58,232 nucleotides of DNA from an uncultured Pelagibacteraceae bacterium (GTDB taxonomy: Bacteria > Pseudomonadota > Alphaproteobacteria > Pelagibacterales > Pelagibacteraceae), in the NCBI GenBank assembly GCA_902628195.1, contig CACOLY010000007.1, forward strand, positions 1 to 58,232. The letters are read 5' to 3'. The position numbers and the translations under genes are program-made. The notes beneath the pieces were generated by a model, which saw only the letters and a list, made by a program, of their open reading frames with translations, made no database searches and was not told the DNA's origin. Below are positions 55,592 to 58,232 of the stretch, one piece after another (within the stretch, counting starts at the first letter, position 1; each line of letters begins with the position of its first letter).

Positions 55592-56581
55592 ATGGAATTT
55601 AACCAAGATGTAAGAAAAGAGACAGACCATATTTATAAGAAGATTTCAAAGGTAATGCCTGAAATTGAATGGTCAATACATGCACCATACATTCATAAAA
55701 TAAACAAACTAAAAAAAGAAAAAAATGCAGTAATTCTTGCTCACAACTATCAAACACCAGAAATTTATCATGGAATAGCTGATTTCTCCGCAGACTCACT
55801 TGCGCTTGCAGTAGAGGCTTCAAAAACTTCAGCAGAAATAATCGTTATGGCTGGAGTACATTTTATGGCTGAAACGGCAAAACTAATGAGTCCAAACAAA
55901 AAAGTTTTGCTTCCTGATATGAGCGCTGGTTGTTCTCTTTCTTCATCGATTACTGGAAAAGATGTTAGGTTATTAAAAGAAAAATATCCAGGTGTGCCTG
56001 TAGTCTCATACGTTAACACATCGGCTGATGTCAAAGCAGAGACAGATGTTTGTTGTACTTCGGCAAATGCAGTTAAAATTGTAAAATCATTAGGAGTAAA
56101 AAAAGTAATTTTTTTACCAGATGATTATCTCGCAAAATATGTTTCTTCTCAGACTGATGTTGAAATTATATCCTGGAAAGGAATTTGTATTGTTCATGAT
56201 CAATTTAATGAGAATGAAATTATGAATATAAGAAAAAACAATCCAGGAATAAAAATTATAGCTCATCCAGAGTGTCCTCCTGAAGTAATTAAGGCAAGTG
56301 ACTTTGCTGGCTCAACCTCTGGAATGATTAATTATGTTAGAGATAACCAGCCCAAAAAAGTTATGATGGTTACTGAATGTTCAATGAGTGATAATATACA
56401 AGTAGAAAATCCTAATGTAGAATTTGTCAGACCATGTAATCTTTGTCCTCATATGAAAAAAATTACATTGCCAAAAATTTTAGATTGCTTAGAGAACGAA
56501 ACTGGTGAAATAATTATGGATCAGGATACAATCAATAAAGCCAGGCTATCAGTTGAAAAGATGGTTGCTATCGGTAGATAA
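55592..56581 (+). CDS. nadA: Quinolinate synthase A
   Basis: A 329-residue NadA. The three repeated folds and the three [4Fe-4S] cysteines are visible in DVCCTSANAVKIV, TECSMSDNIQ and RPCNLCPHMKKITL, along with ILAHNYQTPEIYHGIADFSADSLAL at the N-terminus. It condenses iminoaspartate with dihydroxyacetone phosphate to quinolinate. Followed by nadC after 6 bases. No nadB (aspartate oxidase) is beside them, so the iminoaspartate source lies elsewhere. Confidence 0.95.
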   Translation: MEFNQDVRKETDHIYKKISKVMPEIEWSIHAPYIHKINKLKKEKNAVILAHNYQTPEIYHGIADFSADSLALAVEASKTSAEIIVMAGVHFMAETAKLMSPNKKVLLPDMSAGCSLSSSITGKDVRLLKEKYPGVPVVSYVNTSADVKAETDVCCTSANAVKIVKSLGVKKVIFLPDDYLAKYVSSQTDVEIISWKGICIVHDQFNENEIMNIRKNNPGIKIIAHPECPPEVIKASDFAGSTSGMINYVRDNQPKKVMMVTECSMSDNIQVENPNVEFVRPCNLCPHMKKITLPKILDCLENETGEIIMDQDTINKARLSVEKMVAIGR

Positions 56582-56587
56582 TCATTC

Positions 56588-57421
56588 GTGTCTAAGATTA
56601 AATTAAGCAAAAATTTTGTAAAAAATACTGTTAAGCTTGCTCTTAATGAGGATCTTTACCCATCAGGTGATATTACATCAAACTTAATAAAAAATAAAAA
56701 GAATATAAAAATCAAATTAATATCAAATCAAAATGCAATTGTTGCTGGAATATTATTTGCAAAATTATCTTTTTCTTTAATTGATAATAAAATTAAATTT
56801 GTTGTAAAAAAAAAAGATGGTTCATTTGTTAAAAAAAATTCTATAATTGCAACCATTCAAGGAAAAGCTCAAAGTATTTTAATTGCTGAAAGAGTAGCTT
56901 TAAATTTTTTATCACATATTTCTGGTATAGCTACTAAAACAAATAAATTCGTCAAATTGGCTGGAAAAAAATGTAAAATTTGTTGTACAAGAAAAACTAT
57001 TCCAAATCTAAGAGTAATACAAAAATATGCAGTAAAATTGGGGGGTGGTTTTAATCATAGATTCAATCTAAGTGATGAATTTTTAATTAAAGATAATCAT
57101 ATTGCTAGTTCTGATATTAATAAGTTAGTTTCACGAGCTATAAAATATAAACAGGGTAAGAAAATTACTGTAGAGGTTGATAATCTTAATCAGCTAAAAA
57201 AAATAATGGGATTAAAATTTGACACTGTTTTATTTGATAATATGAGTGTTCATAACTTAAAAAAAGGAGTCAAACTTGCAAAAAAATTTTATGAAACAGA
57301 GGCATCAGGAAATATTAATTCAAAAAACATAAGGTCTGTTGCTGCAACTGGAGTTGATAGAATTTCAATTGGAAGCATAACTCATAGTGTTCCAGCTATA
57401 GATTATAAATTAGAATTCTAA
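56588..57421 (+). CDS. nadC: Nicotinate-nucleotide pyrophosphorylase (carboxylating)
   Basis: A 277-residue QPRTase, starting at a GTG 6 bases after nadA. Landmarks are NEDLYPSGDITSNLI, ERVALNFLSHISGIATKTNKF, CTRKTIPNLRVIQKYAVKLGGG and the C-terminal TGVDRISIGSITHS. It converts quinolinate and PRPP to nicotinate mononucleotide. Together nadA-nadC form a short NAD synthesis unit. Confidence 0.95.
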   Translation: MSKIKLSKNFVKNTVKLALNEDLYPSGDITSNLIKNKKNIKIKLISNQNAIVAGILFAKLSFSLIDNKIKFVVKKKDGSFVKKNSIIATIQGKAQSILIAERVALNFLSHISGIATKTNKFVKLAGKKCKICCTRKTIPNLRVIQKYAVKLGGGFNHRFNLSDEFLIKDNHIASSDINKLVSRAIKYKQGKKITVEVDNLNQLKKIMGLKFDTVLFDNMSVHNLKKGVKLAKKFYETEASGNINSKNIRSVAATGVDRISIGSITHSVPAIDYKLEF

Positions 57422-57434
57422 ATTTAAAATTTAG
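57418..57434. terminator. Possible bidirectional stem between nadC and ppdK
   Basis: CTAAATT-TAA-AATTTAG is a perfect 7-bp inverted repeat exactly between the convergent stop codons. It is A/T-rich and lacks a U-run, so it is a weak terminator candidate at best. Confidence 0.3.
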
Positions 57435-58232
57435 TTAATCCTTTTTAAGTTCTGCTTGAGCTGCTGCCAACCTTGCAATCGGAACTCTATAAGGAGAACA
57501 GGAAACATAATTTAGACCTGCTTTTGAGCAAAAATGAATACTACTTGGATCGCCTCCATGTTCTCCACATATACCTAACTTAATTTTTTTATTTTGCTTT
57601 TTTCCTTTTTCAACAGCTATTTTCACTAAATCTTTGACGCCATCATCAATAGACACAAAAGGATCTATAGTAAAAATTTTATTTTCAATATAATCGTTTA
57701 AAAATTTTCCACTGTCATCCCTGCTTATTCCAAATGTTGTTTGAGTCAAATCATTTGTTCCAAAACTAAAAAATTCAGCATGTTTTGCAATATCTTTAGC
57801 TTTAATTGCGGCTCTTGGTAATTCAATCATTGTACCAACTAAAAATTCAATTTTAATTTTATTTTCATCTTGAACTTTTTTTGCAGTGCTGATTACTAAA
57901 TCTTTCATAATCTTGATTTCAGCTTCAGTTGAAACCAATGGTATCATTATTTCAGGATAAGCTGATTTTTGCTTGTTTTTTTTAAGGTCAGTTAAAGCCT
58001 CGAAAATTGCTCTACATTGCATTTCATATATTTCTGGAAAAGAAATTCCTAGTCTGCATCCCCTATGACCTAACATTGGATTTTGTTCATGCAGTTCTTC
58101 TATTCTAGACATTACATCTTTTTGATTTGCACCAACAACATTTGCTATTTCAGAAATTTCTTTATCAGATTTAGGTAAAAATTCATGTAATGGTGGGTCC
58201 AATAATCTTACTGTGACTGGAAGGCCATGCAT
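57435..58232 (-). CDS. ppdK: Pyruvate, phosphate dikinase, C-terminal part
   Basis: 265 residues are visible, the C-terminal PEP/pyruvate-binding domain; the gene continues past the window end, so the apparent Met at the edge is internal. Motifs include GLPVTVRLLDPPLHEFLP, NPMLGHRGCRLGI, the metal-binding EFFSFGTNDLTQTTFG and the end CSPYRVPIARLAAAQA with the catalytic Cys in LGICGEHGGDP. PPDK interconverts pyruvate and PEP using ATP and phosphate (or PPi), important where glycolysis is non-classical. Confidence 0.95.
   Translation of the reverse strand: MHGLPVTVRLLDPPLHEFLPKSDKEISEIANVVGANQKDVMSRIEELHEQNPMLGHRGCRLGISFPEIYEMQCRAIFEALTDLKKNKQKSAYPEIMIPLVSTEAEIKIMKDLVISTAKKVQDENKIKIEFLVGTMIELPRAAIKAKDIAKHAEFFSFGTNDLTQTTFGISRDDSGKFLNDYIENKIFTIDPFVSIDDGVKDLVKIAVEKGKKQNKKIKLGICGEHGGDPSSIHFCSKAGLNYVSCSPYRVPIARLAAAQAELKKD

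Overview
The window is a piece of a very AT-rich, tightly packed alphaproteobacterial chromosome, most likely Pelagibacterales (SAR11). Three things point there. Genes abut or overlap by a few bases almost everywhere. The tmRNA gene is circularly permuted (acceptor piece first, coding piece second), an alphaproteobacterial arrangement. The gene set and order (leuA-mreBCD-mrdA-rodA, hflKC-DUF2065-degP-miaA-ilvBHC, permuted ssrA, nadA-nadC, ppdK) suits a streamlined marine alphaproteobacterium. The assignment is inferred from sequence character, not from a database search.

Bases 1-29952 are an accessory cell-surface region built around a type IV pilus. It holds two type IV pilins, pilC, pilB, pilQ, pilP, pilO and a fused pilM-pilN gene on the minus strand, then pilD (plus), pilY1, a small exported protein, pilX, pilW, pilV, a fimT/fimU-type minor pilin and pilT. 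Interleaved with these are a partner-switching set (two STAS anti-sigma-antagonist proteins, an RsbW-type kinase, and a GAF-PP2C phosphatase 9 kb away), a FecR-domain protein next to a TPR/beta-barrel protein, a classical autotransporter, and a beta-propeller protein with a barrel-like C-terminal half. A paralogue of that propeller protein lies at 51.3-53.4 kb. The only gene-free stretch above 300 bases (12598-13182) lies upstream of pilMN. It carries eight copies of a 10-14 base element, four in each orientation, arranged around a good candidate promoter and a perfect 13-bp inverted repeat.

Bases 29953-34996 hold a compact seven-gene minus-strand unit: a DadA-like FAD oxidoreductase, an EamA transporter, a D-2-hydroxyacid dehydrogenase, a class IV-like histone-deacetylase-fold deacetylase, MsrB and two small unknown membrane proteins.

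Bases 35048-51278 are housekeeping: the elongasome genes rodA-mrdA-mreD-mreC-mreB behind leuA, then ilvC, ilvH, ilvB, miaA, degP, DUF2065, hflC and hflK on the minus strand, with mrp on the plus strand. Bases 51275-58232 hold the second propeller protein, thyX, the permuted ssrA, a SAM methyltransferase, tRNA-Leu(GAG), nadA, nadC and the C-terminal part of ppdK (cut by the window end).

The part most worth a second look is how the pilus, the partner-switching proteins and the repeat array fit together. No sigma factor is visible beside the anti-sigma-type kinase, and the repeats mark an unusually elaborate control region in a genome type that rarely keeps intergenic DNA.
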